From positions 71,328-135,327 of the forward strand of contig CAYLUN010000006.1 in assembly GCA_964386865.1 (NCBI GenBank): 64,000 nt of DNA, in the 5' to 3' direction. The notes beneath the pieces are model-generated. The model searched no databases. It was not told the origin of the DNA and saw only the letters and a program-made list of their open reading frames with translations. This document shows, in pieces, positions 30,801 through 38,732 of the stretch. The stretch is from CAYLUN01 sp964386865. GTDB taxonomy: Bacteria; Verrucomicrobiota; Kiritimatiellia; RFP12; UBA1067. Position numbers and translations under genes: made by a program. Every line of letters starts with the position of its first letter. Position 1 is the first letter of the stretch.

Positions 30801-31950
30801 CGCTCAGCACCGCCGATTTCGGGCTGCTGCACAGCGCCCAGAAGGTCTCCGCCCCCTCTTTGAGGGTGTCGGCGGTGATCGGGATGGACACGCTCTTGGG
30901 CGCGAGATCGCCCGCCGCCCACGAAACCGTCTTGCCCGTCAGCGCCGTGAAGTCCCTGCCGGGAATCGCGGTCTCGCCGGTCGTCGAGACCGCCACGCTC
31001 ACCGCGCGCAGCCCGTCTCCCTCGCGCACCAGCCACACGGTCGCGGCCAGATCGCCCTCGGATACCGCGACGCTGGCGGAGTCCATGCGGATGAGGTCCG
31101 GATCGCCCTGCACGACGATGCCCTCCAGCACCTCGGGGTGGTAGCTCTGCGGGGTCTGAACCTCTTCGGCCACCGTGTCCGCGACCACGCGCGGCACCGC
31201 GTAGTCGTGCAGCTCCTTGAGCGTCAGCGAGCCGTCGCCGTTGGCATCCGTGGAGGCTGCCGACACGGCCTCGATCACATACCCCGTATAAAAACTGTAG
31301 CCGGACGAATAGGACCACGACAGCTCGCCTTTGTCGCTCGCCGTCATGAAGGCGATGTTCGACCCCAGCGCAGCCTTGGAGACCAGCGACTCGCCCTGCG
31401 GGTTCGCCGCCTTCGCGACCCGGTAAGCGGCCAGCACGCGTTCGGCGAAGGCCGAGCCTTGCGCCTGCGCGGAGCGCGCCCCCGCCGCCTTGAACATGCC
31501 GCCGGAATAGCAGGTGTCGAGTATGATCACGATCTTCACGCCGCTGCTGAACTGCGCGAGATCCTGGCCCAGCAGCTCGTCTTGGTAGTCGTAGTCGTAG
31601 AGGCAGATGTATTCGGCGCCGTCGAGCGCCATGCCGTGGCCGGAATACATGAAGCAGAAGATGTCCCCGTCCTGACACGTCTGCGCGGCCGCAGCAAGCT
31701 CGTCCCGCACGCGGTCATACGTGGCTTGTCCGTCCTTGAGCATCTTCACGTTCGCGCTCAGCCAGTAGCCATCAGACGGACACAGCACGTGGTCCCGTAC
31801 ACCCTGAATGTCGTTCAGGCTCGTGTAAAGCGACGACAGCCCGCCCGTGAAGTTGTTGCACCCGGCCAGCACCGCGTAGCGGGTCTCCGCCTGAGCCCCA
31901 AGCCCCGACAGCAGCCACAGCGTTCCAAGCAGACACGCCCTCTTCGTCAT
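27889..31950 (-). CDS. Giant exported caspase-like (C14) protein with EF-hand and Calx-beta domains
   Basis: 1353 residues. ATG 31950 (or the adjacent 31953) follows GGAGG. A signal peptide ends LGAQA. A caspase-like domain (about 24-290) has the catalytic His105 in YSGHGM and Cys147 in LDTCYSGG. Within it is a canonical EF-hand loop, Asp235 to Glu246 (DANGDGSLTLKE). Three Calx-beta domains follow (about 305-640), then a jelly-roll-like region (LAFTWRGGAQAEDALQFYVG), a fibronectin/Ig-like part (LPQGLSATAGGVISGRPSKAG) and beta-rich repeats with LxDGTxxxGxxxV signatures to the C-terminus. It should be a secreted or surface orthocaspase whose activity could depend on calcium. Substrates are unknown. 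An autoproteolytic or toxin-like role is possible. It is cotranscribed with the sulfatase. Confidence 0.85.
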   Translation of the reverse strand: MTKRACLLGTLWLLSGLGAQAETRYAVLAGCNNFTGGLSSLYTSLNDIQGVRDHVLCPSDGYWLSANVKMLKDGQATYDRVRDELAAAAQTCQDGDIFCFMYSGHGMALDGAEYICLYDYDYQDELLGQDLAQFSSGVKIVIILDTCYSGGMFKAAGARSAQAQGSAFAERVLAAYRVAKAANPQGESLVSKAALGSNIAFMTASDKGELSWSYSSGYSFYTGYVIEAVSAASTDANGDGSLTLKELHDYAVPRVVADTVAEEVQTPQSYHPEVLEGIVVQGDPDLIRMDSASVAVSEGDLAATVWLVREGDGLRAVSVAVSTTGETAIPGRDFTALTGKTVSWAAGDLAPKSVSIPITADTLKEGAETFWALCSSPKSAVLSDTQYATLVTIQDNDPGVPGSVRFAAPSASASESVGYATLTVVRTGGSDGAAQVRYRTVPVTAAAGADFVPAEGVLSWGAGDGSARAVRIPILPDAVWEESERFDVELFDATGAALATPAAASVTLTNVGTTKAPGKARITPAAQSVCEADGVARVAVAREGGSDGAVEVKVAAVGVTAKAGVNYAATNTVLRWAHGDAAPQVYEVALLDDGAHRPDLTFRLQLSDFKGGLAGAPNGTLATVTLRDAKAPVTLAEALDNGAWAVASGGTGHWYGQTAESADGADAAQLASALTTKGRDVWLQASVTGPGVLAFTWRGGAQAEDALQFYVGSTVKTQRVGRTGWERVENVVVPAGSQSVKWRFVKNSAATNAGDSAWVDQVAWQPDAARPAGPQPATGGVLTSDPQVVAWQAASGAASYAVYLGATSSVQTQLLGQTEGTSLGLPALTLGATIYWRVDAVSAAGRVTRGAVWLFKVPRGALARVVRPADQALTVGCPFSQTLALREGSPAATAYSVKGLPQGLSATAGGVISGRPSKAGTNVVVVAAVNGYGTGPTEAFTLTVNALPAPMVGAFSGLSGIGSDAEGGDRSLAGAVQMTVSAAGAISGSVRLMDGTYSFSGAFAREGEGVYFEKTFALKSGAATTLRVWPYADGALAQQGYRGRLSNAAGACDVVLTLNAWSANRPALSEYVGYYTVALPPGENETNAVMPRGVGYLTVRVESTGSATLAGVLSDGTAWSGSATVAVAPDGDGLIVPVFAVLYKGLGQFWGALRLAPQAAGVDDNVAAPYLGAFFSDVAASGREGLVWYSARQATSRLYPDGFELDLAASGGAYNTSVTSLEAVIGKQGHLLRLRFDAVPDSSCDPAVTVALSGSTVWLPSKGAMNPCGTTLSVSAQTGLFSGSFTLSDTSSGQTVTRRATYKGVLAPLKGSFDGKEYEAPGSGFFTVNGLSPTPATSWIDSFGAQLLWVPLE

Positions 31951-32203
31951 CATAGCCGCCTCCATTTCCGTAAGTCTTTTTATATTACGCTTTCTTCTCT
32001 CGTTCGGCAACCGCCGGGGCGCGGCCAGCAATGTAATCGGTGAGCGACAGGCCAGCCGATTATGCCAGCAATTGCTCATTGCTGATTATGGCCTGAGACG
32101 GCCTGAAGGCCGGACTACAAGCGCCTCTTCCCGCGTGCGTAGCCGTTCGTAGCCCGGGCTTTAGCCCGCTTTCCCGGCGCAGGGCCGGCCAGAAGCCGCG
32201 CGC
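31951..32203. other. Upstream region of the caspase-like gene, with repeat
   Basis: The region holds the caspase leader with a TTATATTACG stretch near 31979 and, from 32090 to 32176, a paired-hairpin repeat. No gene is supported. Confidence 0.5.
32090..32176. repeat. Head-to-head GTAG-type paired hairpin element
   Basis: Two 14-base hairpins CGGCCT-GA-AGGCCG (32099-32112) and CGGGCT-TT-AGCCCG (32155-32168) sit in opposite orientation. Read outward from the middle, each is preceded by TGTAGTCCGG or CGTAGCCCGG. The stems differ by compensating base pairs. This is the plan of REP sequences paired as a BIME. Confidence 0.75.
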
Positions 32204-35200
32204 TCAGCGTGCGGCCGCCTTTTCGCCGGCCTTGAGCACTGCCGTCGCGTGGAGGGCGTAGACGCCGCGCAGGTCGAGCGCGTACTGCCTGAGCACCTTC
32301 TCGGCCGCGCCGTCGCAGTCGCCGAGGCGATACAGCACGCGGGCGAGCGCGAGCTCGCGCAAAGCGAGATTGCGCTCGTTACCGTTGCCGTAGCCGTTGG
32401 CCGCGATCTCGCCCACCGACGTCATGGCGTACCCGCCGACGCCCGGCTTTTGCAGGAGGTCCGCGAGCGGCTTGGCGGCGGCGCGGTCGCCGAGCGCTTC
32501 GAGCGCCAGCGTCACCGCGCGGAACGCGAAGAACGGCGACTGGCCGTCCAACGCGCGGGCCTTGGAGAGAAGGGGCTCCAGCGCCCGCTTGTCGCGCGCG
32601 CGGCCCAGCGCGATCACGTAGCAGTCGAGGTCGCTCATGCGCCGCCCCATGCGCTCGGACCAGTGCAGGGTGAGCGTCTTCTCCTCGGGCGTGTTCTGAA
32701 CCGCCGCGAGCAGGGTCTCGACGCCCGACGCGTCGCCCAGCATGCCGAGCACCTGCGCGTAGCAGAGCCGCTGCGCGGGCGTCTCCGCCTTGGCGTAGGC
32801 GTCGCGCAGGAGCGGCAGCGCCTCCTCGGCGTGCGCGAGCACGATGTTGACGTCGCGGCAGGCGTCGCCCACGCTCTGAACCGCCAGGGCCAGCTCCGCC
32901 TGCGGGATCGCCCACGAGTCCTTCCACTCCAGCGCCTCTTTCGGCAGCACGCCCTTTTCGACCAGGTGCCGCTGGAGATCCCTGACGTTGATGGCGCGGC
33001 AGGTCGTGCCCGCCCGCGCCGCCGTGGCGGCCGCGACGCCCGCGACGTACCCCATGTTCTGCACGTCCGGCTGCATGCGGATCACCGGCATCGCGTCGCG
33101 GTGGGCGCTGAGGCCGAGGCCGGCGACGACGATGTTCTCCACGCCCTTGGGCAGCATCGCGCCGTAGGGGATGTTGGCCCAGTGGACGCGCGGCGTGCTG
33201 GGGCCGGCGAGGGTGCAGATGTCGGCGACCGTATAGCCGTGGCTGTCGAAATTGCTGCGCGCCTGCACGACGGTGTCCGGGAAGGTGCGCTTATTGAGGA
33301 TGTCGAGCGGCGAGACGAACGCGTCGCCTACGATGCGCTGACGCTCGCGGCTCTGCACGAGCTGCGAGACATCCCACGCGCCCGGCTCGCACCGCGCCCT
33401 TCCGCGCACGCCGAAGAGCCACAGGTCGCCGGCGTCGCAGTCGTTGGCGTAGCCGAAGTCGGAGTTGATGTAGCTCGCGCCGAGCCTTCGCGGTGAAAGG
33501 CCGACGCCCTGCACGGCGATTTCGTCGGAGCCCAAGAAGATACATGCCGCGCCGGCGGCGGCGGCGACGTCGCTGTTGCCGGTCGCGTCGACCACGCTCT
33601 TCGCGAGCACCACGCCGCGTCCGTCAGGCGTGGCCACGATCACACCGGTCACGCGGTTGCCGTCGGTTAGCGCCCCGCACGCGAGCGCGCCGAACCAAAG
33701 CTCCGCGCCGGCCCTGCGGCACTCGCGGCGGAACCACTCGCGCTTGCCCATGACGTTCACCTCCGCGCCGAGCGCCTTCACGCCCTCGTCGTACTCGGAG
33801 GTGAAGCCGCAGATGTTGCCGAAGCAGTAGTTGCCGATCATGCCGAGCGTGGCGATGCCGCCCAGGCCGTGCAGCTGCTCGAGCACCAGCGTCTTCGCGC
33901 CCTGCCGCGCCGCCGCGATGCCCGCCGGCGCGCCGCAGGTGCCGCCGCCCACCACGACCACGTCGTACGCGCCCAGCACGGGCAGCGCGGTCCTGGGCGA
34001 GGCAACCGTCGCGGCCGGCGTCTGGAAGGGGCGGACTCCGTTGAGCAACTCCTTCACGTCGCCCAGCGACTCGGCCGCCTCCGTTCGCGTTGCGCAGACG
34101 GGGGCTGGGCGAGTCGTCAGGGCCTTCGCCTCCGCTGCGGCAGCCGCGCCAATTCGCCGGCCCACGTCCATCAGCGCGACCGGGCGCAGAAGCTTCTCGG
34201 CCGCCGCGCGCGGCATGTCCGCGCAGCCGCCGAGCACATAGAGCCGCCGAGTGCCGTCCGGCCTGAAGCAACCGAGGTCGACCGCCGCGCCGCCCGGCCA
34301 CGCGCCTTCCACGGGCTGCTGAGACTTCATCGTATCCGTCGGAACGAAGAACGGCGTATCCGCGATTTCGAGCAGCGACTTGACGAAGGTGCGGTCGCCG
34401 GTGATCTGCTCCGCCTCAGCGAGCGCGGGGAAGGCGCCGTCTTTGAGGTTGAGCTGCATGGCGCATTCGAAGGCTTTGCCCGCGATGCGTTTGCCGCTGG
34501 TCTTGCGATCGCCCGCCGTTACCGGCGAGTCGTAGTCGCCCGGCAGCTGCCGGACGGTGACGTCCTTGGACGACGGCGCGTCCCCCGCGATGATCACGCG
34601 CGTCACGCGCTGCGGCTGTTCCGAGCCAGGCCTAAAGCGCGCGCCAGACCAGCGGGCCACGGTGCCACGCTCGGTGGCGTCGATGACCACCTTGGCTAGG
34701 ACGGCCTGCCGGCCGCTGCGGTTCGCGATGACGACGCCGGCAGGCTTTTTGTCCGCGTCGCGCAGCAGGTCGGTCGCGTAGCTTCCGGTCAGGAAGGCGA
34801 CGCCCGCGTCCAGCAGCGCCCGGTCCAGCGCCTGCTTCACGCGCAGCGGCGTCGGCACGGTCACGGTGCCGCCCTCGGGCATCTTCCTGCGCACGATGAT
34901 TTCGCCCAGCAGCATGCGCTTCGCGCCGGGCTTCTTCTGCACCGTGACCTGGAGCGCCTTGACCGTGCCGCGCACGGGAACGGAGAACGCGACGCGATCC
35001 GTGGAGGGGTCGTCCTCCGTGACCGCGAGCGCGACGGGCGCGCTCCACGCCTGGCCATCGGCGCTGACCGAGACCGCAGCGCCACCGAGCATGAAATCGC
35101 CCTTGCGGTTGAAGGCCCGCAGCTCCACGCCGTCGATCTCGCTCGCCTGGTCGAGCGCAAGCGAGAAGGTCACGTCGGCGGTGTACTCGGCGCTCTGGGA

Positions 35201-35605
35201 GGCGGCCTGCTGGTAGCGGCCGTCGCAGAGCGCGGTGCAGTTGGAGTCCGCGTGGCGCGGGCTGGCCGCGACACTCGACGAATACGTGAACGGGAGCGCG
35301 TTGTTGGTCTGGATGAAGAGCGCCCGGGCGAGCGGCGACACCGGCGTCTCGCCCGGCTCCAGCCAGAGGCGCAGGCAGCCGGCCACGTCGTCCCCGAGAT
35401 AGGGCCGCGGGGCGACGAGGAAGACCTTGGCCCCGGCTTGCGCCGCCGCCTGCGCAGCGGCGACCGCGCCGCACGAGCCGCCCACGACCACCACGTCGGC
35501 CTCCGCGCACACCGGAAGCGCGCGGGCCGATTCCTGAACGAACGCCGGCTCCCCCCGCGCGAGTGCCCCGCACAATACGACTATCGCCCCCGTTCCTATG
35601 CGCAT
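32204..35605 (-). CDS. Exported tandem FAD-dependent oxidoreductase with inserted discoidin-like and C-terminal HEAT-like parts
   Basis: 1133 residues from ATG 35605 (AGGGGGT upstream). A signal peptide (IGTGAIVVLCGALARG) is followed by a first FAD motif, ADVVVVGGSCGAVAAAQAAAQ (about 36-55). Inserted after the first Rossmann part is a beta-sandwich of discoidin (F5/8) character (about 115-245: SALCDG-like CTALCDGRYQ, YTADVTFSLALDQASEIDGVELR). A second complete FAD domain begins with YDVVVVGGGTCGAPAGIAAARQ. The last 150 residues are helical repeats (LALEALGDRAAAKPLADLLQKPG) like HEAT. Both FAD halves fit the FAD_oxidored family common in PVC sugar loci. An oxidoreductase acting on polysaccharide-derived sugars outside the inner membrane is inferred; export of an FAD enzyme normally needs Tat, and no twin-Arg motif is seen. 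Confidence 0.8.
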   Translation of the reverse strand: MRIGTGAIVVLCGALARGEPAFVQESARALPVCAEADVVVVGGSCGAVAAAQAAAQAGAKVFLVAPRPYLGDDVAGCLRLWLEPGETPVSPLARALFIQTNNALPFTYSSSVAASPRHADSNCTALCDGRYQQAASQSAEYTADVTFSLALDQASEIDGVELRAFNRKGDFMLGGAAVSVSADGQAWSAPVALAVTEDDPSTDRVAFSVPVRGTVKALQVTVQKKPGAKRMLLGEIIVRRKMPEGGTVTVPTPLRVKQALDRALLDAGVAFLTGSYATDLLRDADKKPAGVVIANRSGRQAVLAKVVIDATERGTVARWSGARFRPGSEQPQRVTRVIIAGDAPSSKDVTVRQLPGDYDSPVTAGDRKTSGKRIAGKAFECAMQLNLKDGAFPALAEAEQITGDRTFVKSLLEIADTPFFVPTDTMKSQQPVEGAWPGGAAVDLGCFRPDGTRRLYVLGGCADMPRAAAEKLLRPVALMDVGRRIGAAAAAEAKALTTRPAPVCATRTEAAESLGDVKELLNGVRPFQTPAATVASPRTALPVLGAYDVVVVGGGTCGAPAGIAAARQGAKTLVLEQLHGLGGIATLGMIGNYCFGNICGFTSEYDEGVKALGAEVNVMGKREWFRRECRRAGAELWFGALACGALTDGNRVTGVIVATPDGRGVVLAKSVVDATGNSDVAAAAGAACIFLGSDEIAVQGVGLSPRRLGASYINSDFGYANDCDAGDLWLFGVRGRARCEPGAWDVSQLVQSRERQRIVGDAFVSPLDILNKRTFPDTVVQARSNFDSHGYTVADICTLAGPSTPRVHWANIPYGAMLPKGVENIVVAGLGLSAHRDAMPVIRMQPDVQNMGYVAGVAAATAARAGTTCRAINVRDLQRHLVEKGVLPKEALEWKDSWAIPQAELALAVQSVGDACRDVNIVLAHAEEALPLLRDAYAKAETPAQRLCYAQVLGMLGDASGVETLLAAVQNTPEEKTLTLHWSERMGRRMSDLDCYVIALGRARDKRALEPLLSKARALDGQSPFFAFRAVTLALEALGDRAAAKPLADLLQKPGVGGYAMTSVGEIAANGYGNGNERNLALRELALARVLYRLGDCDGAAEKVLRQYALDLRGVYALHATAVLKAGEKAAAR

Positions 35606-35670
35606 CATTGTACCCCCTGTGTGCTGTTTGTGAGCCCGATCTTTGGGCCGTGTGCGAAATTGATCGTAGA

Positions 35671-35700
35671 AGTATCTCACCGACGCGGGGCCTGCGACAA
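35671..35700 (-). promoter_or_regulatory. Candidate promoter for the tandem FAD oxidoreductase
   Basis: Minus strand: -35 TTGTCG (35695-35700), an 18-base spacer, -10 GATACT (35671-35676). It lies in the 174-base gap downstream of the symporter gene, giving a leader of about 60 bases. Confidence 0.4.
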
Positions 35701-35779
35701 GCCTATTGGCGCAGGCCGGAAATCCTCGGGCGAAAACTCAGCCTGCTGTGACACGCGCTTTGCGGCCGACGTTCCAGGC

Positions 35780-37522
35780 CTATAAGAACCGCCCCCAGAG
35801 CCGCCAGACGGCGAAAGACGCGCACAGGCAGAGGGCGCCGCTGACGGCGGCGCCGGCCGCGTCGCGCAGCACGAGCTGCATCGAGAACAGGAAGAGCGCC
35901 ACCTGCGCCAGCATGACAAAGGGCACGGACGCGACGTCGCGCCGGTGCTCGCGGCGGTCGGCGTCGCTCAGCAGAGAGGCGTACCCGCCCCACCAGCCGA
36001 ACGGCCGCGTGACGCGCACAAAGCGCTCCGCCACGGCGTGCGGCACGGGCGCCGTGAGCAGCGAGCCGACCACCGTGCCCGCCACCGAGGAGCCGAGGGC
36101 GACCGCGAACTGCGGCCCCTCGCCCCAGGCCGGAGCCAAGAGCCGCTGCGCCAGCGCGCACGCCATGCCCGCCAGGATACCCGCAGCCGCGCCGGCCGCG
36201 TTGCAGCGCCACCAGTAGAGGCGCAGGAACATCGGGCCGCAGCAGCCGGCGGTCAGGCCCATCGCGAGCCAGCCCCAGAAGCGGTTCAGGTCGGACGCGC
36301 CGACCCCCGCCCAGAAGCTGAGCGCCGCCAGCAGGAGCGACGCGCCGTAAGAGGCCAGCATCAGCTCGCGGCGCTCGGCGCGGGGCCTCAGCAGCCGCTG
36401 GTAGAGGTCGCGCACGCAGGTGGCGGCGGCGCTGTTGAGCGTGCAGGCGACCGTCGACATCATCGCCCCGAGCAGCGCGGCTAGAACAATCCCGCGCACG
36501 ACGGGCGGCAGGCGCTCGGCCAGAACAGCAGGGATCACCTGCTCCGCAAAGGCCGCCGCCGCCGCGCCCGCATCCCCGGCCGTCTGGCGCGACGCGAGGA
36601 GCTGAATGCCGAGAACGGCAAACCCCATCATCAGCGGCCAGCGGAAAGCAATCAGCAGCCCCTGCAGCAGCGTCTGGATGCCGCACGAGCGGTCGTCGCG
36701 CGCGGCGAAGTAGCGAGCCTCGTTGCCTGTGCCCATTCCGCCGATGACGGAGCGAGCGAGACAGAGCGCCGCGAACGCCAGCAGGTACTCGCGGTTCTCA
36801 TAGCCCGGCGGCAGCCCCGCCATGCGAGCCGACGGCCACGCGCACGGCCACGCCTGCACGCCGGTTACGCCCGCGGCGAACGCGCCGTCGAAGCCGGACG
36901 CGCCCACGAACAGCCAGGCCAAGCCGCCGACCAGCAGACACGCGAGCAGGATAACGGCCCCGTGCACCAGATTCGTCACCGTCACGCCGTAGAAGCCCGC
37001 CGCCGTCGTGTACAGCGCCGTCGCGCCGACCACCAGCGCGGTCACGGCAACCGGCGGATAGGGCAGCAGAACATCGAAGAAAATCACAGCGCCTCGCACG
37101 GCGTAGGCGAGCATGCCGACGCCGACGACGGCGTTGAAGGCCGCCAGAGCCGTGCGCAGCGCCGCGGCCGCGCGCCCCTCGCCGAAGCGAAAGGTGATCC
37201 ACTCGGCGGCCGTCATGCAGCCCGAGCGGCGGTGCCACTTGCCGGTCCAGAGCATCAGGAACGCGAGCACCAGCACCGCGCCGCCCCGGAACTCCACGTA
37301 GAGCCCGCGCGGCCCCATCAGGAATAGCAGCGAGGTGATCACCATCGTGCCCGACAGGTCGAACCAGTCCGCCATGCCCGACACGCCCAGAAAGAGCGAC
37401 CCGAACCTGCGGTTGCCGAGAAAGTAGGCGTCGAGGCCCGCCGAGGCCCGCCGGGCCAGCACCAAGCCGGCCAGAGGAACAGCCAGGCAGTAGCCCGCCG
37501 CGATAACGAAGTCGAGCGTCAT
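35780..37522 (-). CDS. Sodium:solute symporter (SSS family)
   Basis: 580 residues from MTLDFVIAAGYCLAVPLAGL; the ATG overlaps the stop of the regulator gene (ATGA). It has about 13-14 hydrophobic helices with SSS features: YFLGNRRFGSLFLGVSGMADWFDLSGTM, MTAAEWITFRFGEGRAAAALR and the inner helices VVRGIVLAALLGAMMSTVACTLNSAAATCVRDLYQRLLRP (motif region only). Proteins of this family import sugars, nucleosides or organic acids with Na+. Coupling to a sugar-type GntR/LacI regulator and a downstream carbohydrate-type oxidoreductase suggests a sugar or sugar acid as substrate. Inner membrane. Confidence 0.85.
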   Translation of the reverse strand: MTLDFVIAAGYCLAVPLAGLVLARRASAGLDAYFLGNRRFGSLFLGVSGMADWFDLSGTMVITSLLFLMGPRGLYVEFRGGAVLVLAFLMLWTGKWHRRSGCMTAAEWITFRFGEGRAAAALRTALAAFNAVVGVGMLAYAVRGAVIFFDVLLPYPPVAVTALVVGATALYTTAAGFYGVTVTNLVHGAVILLACLLVGGLAWLFVGASGFDGAFAAGVTGVQAWPCAWPSARMAGLPPGYENREYLLAFAALCLARSVIGGMGTGNEARYFAARDDRSCGIQTLLQGLLIAFRWPLMMGFAVLGIQLLASRQTAGDAGAAAAAFAEQVIPAVLAERLPPVVRGIVLAALLGAMMSTVACTLNSAAATCVRDLYQRLLRPRAERRELMLASYGASLLLAALSFWAGVGASDLNRFWGWLAMGLTAGCCGPMFLRLYWWRCNAAGAAAGILAGMACALAQRLLAPAWGEGPQFAVALGSSVAGTVVGSLLTAPVPHAVAERFVRVTRPFGWWGGYASLLSDADRREHRRDVASVPFVMLAQVALFLFSMQLVLRDAAGAAVSGALCLCASFAVWRLWGRFL

Positions 37523-38598
37523 AGCTTCATGAGCACCGTGCCGGAGCCGCCCGCGGGCGCCGGGCCGGCGGTCTCGCCCGCGAACAGCGGCACATCGTCC
37601 GGCTGAACCAACAGCGGCCCTTTCCACTTGCCTTTGGAAACCATCCACTCGGTGACGCGGCGCAGGAAATAGGAGCGCGGCAGGGACTCGAGTGCGGTCA
37701 GGGACTTGTACAGGTAGCGGCCGACGCCCTCGTCGTTGACCGCGCACACCGAGACGTCTTGCCCCACGTCCAGCCCGGCGTCCTTGAGCGCGCGCATCGC
37801 GCCCATCGCACAGGGGCCGGTCGTGCAGAAGAGCGCCGTGGCCAGCAGGTGGCCGTCCCGCAGAAGCTTGGCGACGTACTCGTAGGCGCCCGGCAGCGGC
37901 CGGTCCGTCGGCTGGGAGCGGAGCACGCCCTGCAGCCCCTTGGCCTTCAGGTAGGCGCGCCACGCGCCCATGCGCTCCTGAATCACCGAGTCCTCGGGCT
38001 GCGTGTTGAGACAGTCAATGCGCCGGTGGCCCAGCGCGTACAGGTGGTTCAGCAGCTTGACCTCCGACGCAGGCGGGAACAGCTTGACCGACACGAACCC
38101 CTCCCCGCTCTCGTCTTGGTCCAGCACGGCGATCCGGCACGGCGACTCCCGCATCTTGTGAACCAGCCAGTCGGGTATCTTCTGCGCGGGAGGCAGGAAG
38201 AACAGCGCGTCGAAGTTGGCGATCGCCTCATGCACTGTGGGATCCGTGAAGTGCACATATGAAACCGGCCGGAGAACGACCTCGACGCCCTCCAGCGCCG
38301 TGTTGACGCCGTCCCACCACAGGCCGTAGTCGCTCGAATAGACGGCTGGCGCCAGAAAGGCGATCGTCGGCGCGCGCACCTTCTGTAAGCGCGATTCCGG
38401 GATGCGCGCCTTGCGCCGGCCCACGCGCACAAGCGCCCCTTCGTCAAGGAGGATTCTGAGCGCCTTCCGAACCGTCGTGCGGCTCACGCCCAGCTCGTCG
38501 GTCAAACGCCGCTCGCTCGGCATTTGGCCCTTCAGAAAGAGATCCCCGTCGGAGATCCGCTTACGCAGCACGTGCAGGCAGGTTTGGACTTTATCCAT
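37519..38598 (-). CDS. GntR-type HTH regulator with LacI-like sensor domain
   Basis: 359 residues. A GntR winged helix (residues 1-70: GQMPSERRLTDELGVSRTTVRKALRILLDEGALV) is joined to a LacI-type periplasmic-binding domain (about 75-345: APTIAFLAPAVYSSDYGLWWDGV, ALGHRRIDCLNTQPED, TALFCTTGPCAMGAMRALKDAGL). This is the AraR-like architecture, typical for sugar operons. No good Shine-Dalgarno precedes the ATG; a TATCCT box at 38606-38611 is so close that a leaderless transcript is possible. Its stop overlaps the symporter start, so translation is coupled. It probably represses its own unit and perhaps the divergent Dabb gene through the GGTATC sites between them. Confidence 0.85.
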   Translation of the reverse strand: MDKVQTCLHVLRKRISDGDLFLKGQMPSERRLTDELGVSRTTVRKALRILLDEGALVRVGRRKARIPESRLQKVRAPTIAFLAPAVYSSDYGLWWDGVNTALEGVEVVLRPVSYVHFTDPTVHEAIANFDALFFLPPAQKIPDWLVHKMRESPCRIAVLDQDESGEGFVSVKLFPPASEVKLLNHLYALGHRRIDCLNTQPEDSVIQERMGAWRAYLKAKGLQGVLRSQPTDRPLPGAYEYVAKLLRDGHLLATALFCTTGPCAMGAMRALKDAGLDVGQDVSVCAVNDEGVGRYLYKSLTALESLPRSYFLRRVTEWMVSKGKWKGPLLVQPDDVPLFAGETAGPAPAGGSGTVLMKL

Positions 38599-38605
38599 GC
38601 GCTTT

Positions 38606-38669
38606 AGGATACCAGACCCGGGCTAGCGAAGCCACCGTAAGATACCAGCTTGGCATAAGAAGATACCAA
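38606..38669. promoter_or_regulatory. Three GGTATC-type operator repeats
   Basis: AGGATACCAG (38606-38615), AAGATACCAG (38639-38648) and AAGATACCAA (38660-38669) lie between the divergent regulator and Dabb genes. The middle one is part of an imperfect dyad, ATACCA-GCT-TGGCAT. They are probably binding sites of the adjacent GntR/LacI-type protein. Confidence 0.55.
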
Positions 38670-38682
38670 ACCGGTCCGCCGC

Positions 38683-38711
38683 TTGCGCAACGCCCGCCTC
38701 CCTGCTATCCT
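38683..38711 (+). promoter_or_regulatory. Promoter of the Dabb gene
   Basis: -35 TTGCGC (38683-38688), a 17-base spacer, -10 TATCCT (38706-38711), followed by GAAGGAG and the ATG at 38733. The leader would be about 15 bases. Confidence 0.5.
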
Positions 38712-38732
38712 TCCCGCAACGAAGGAGACCGC

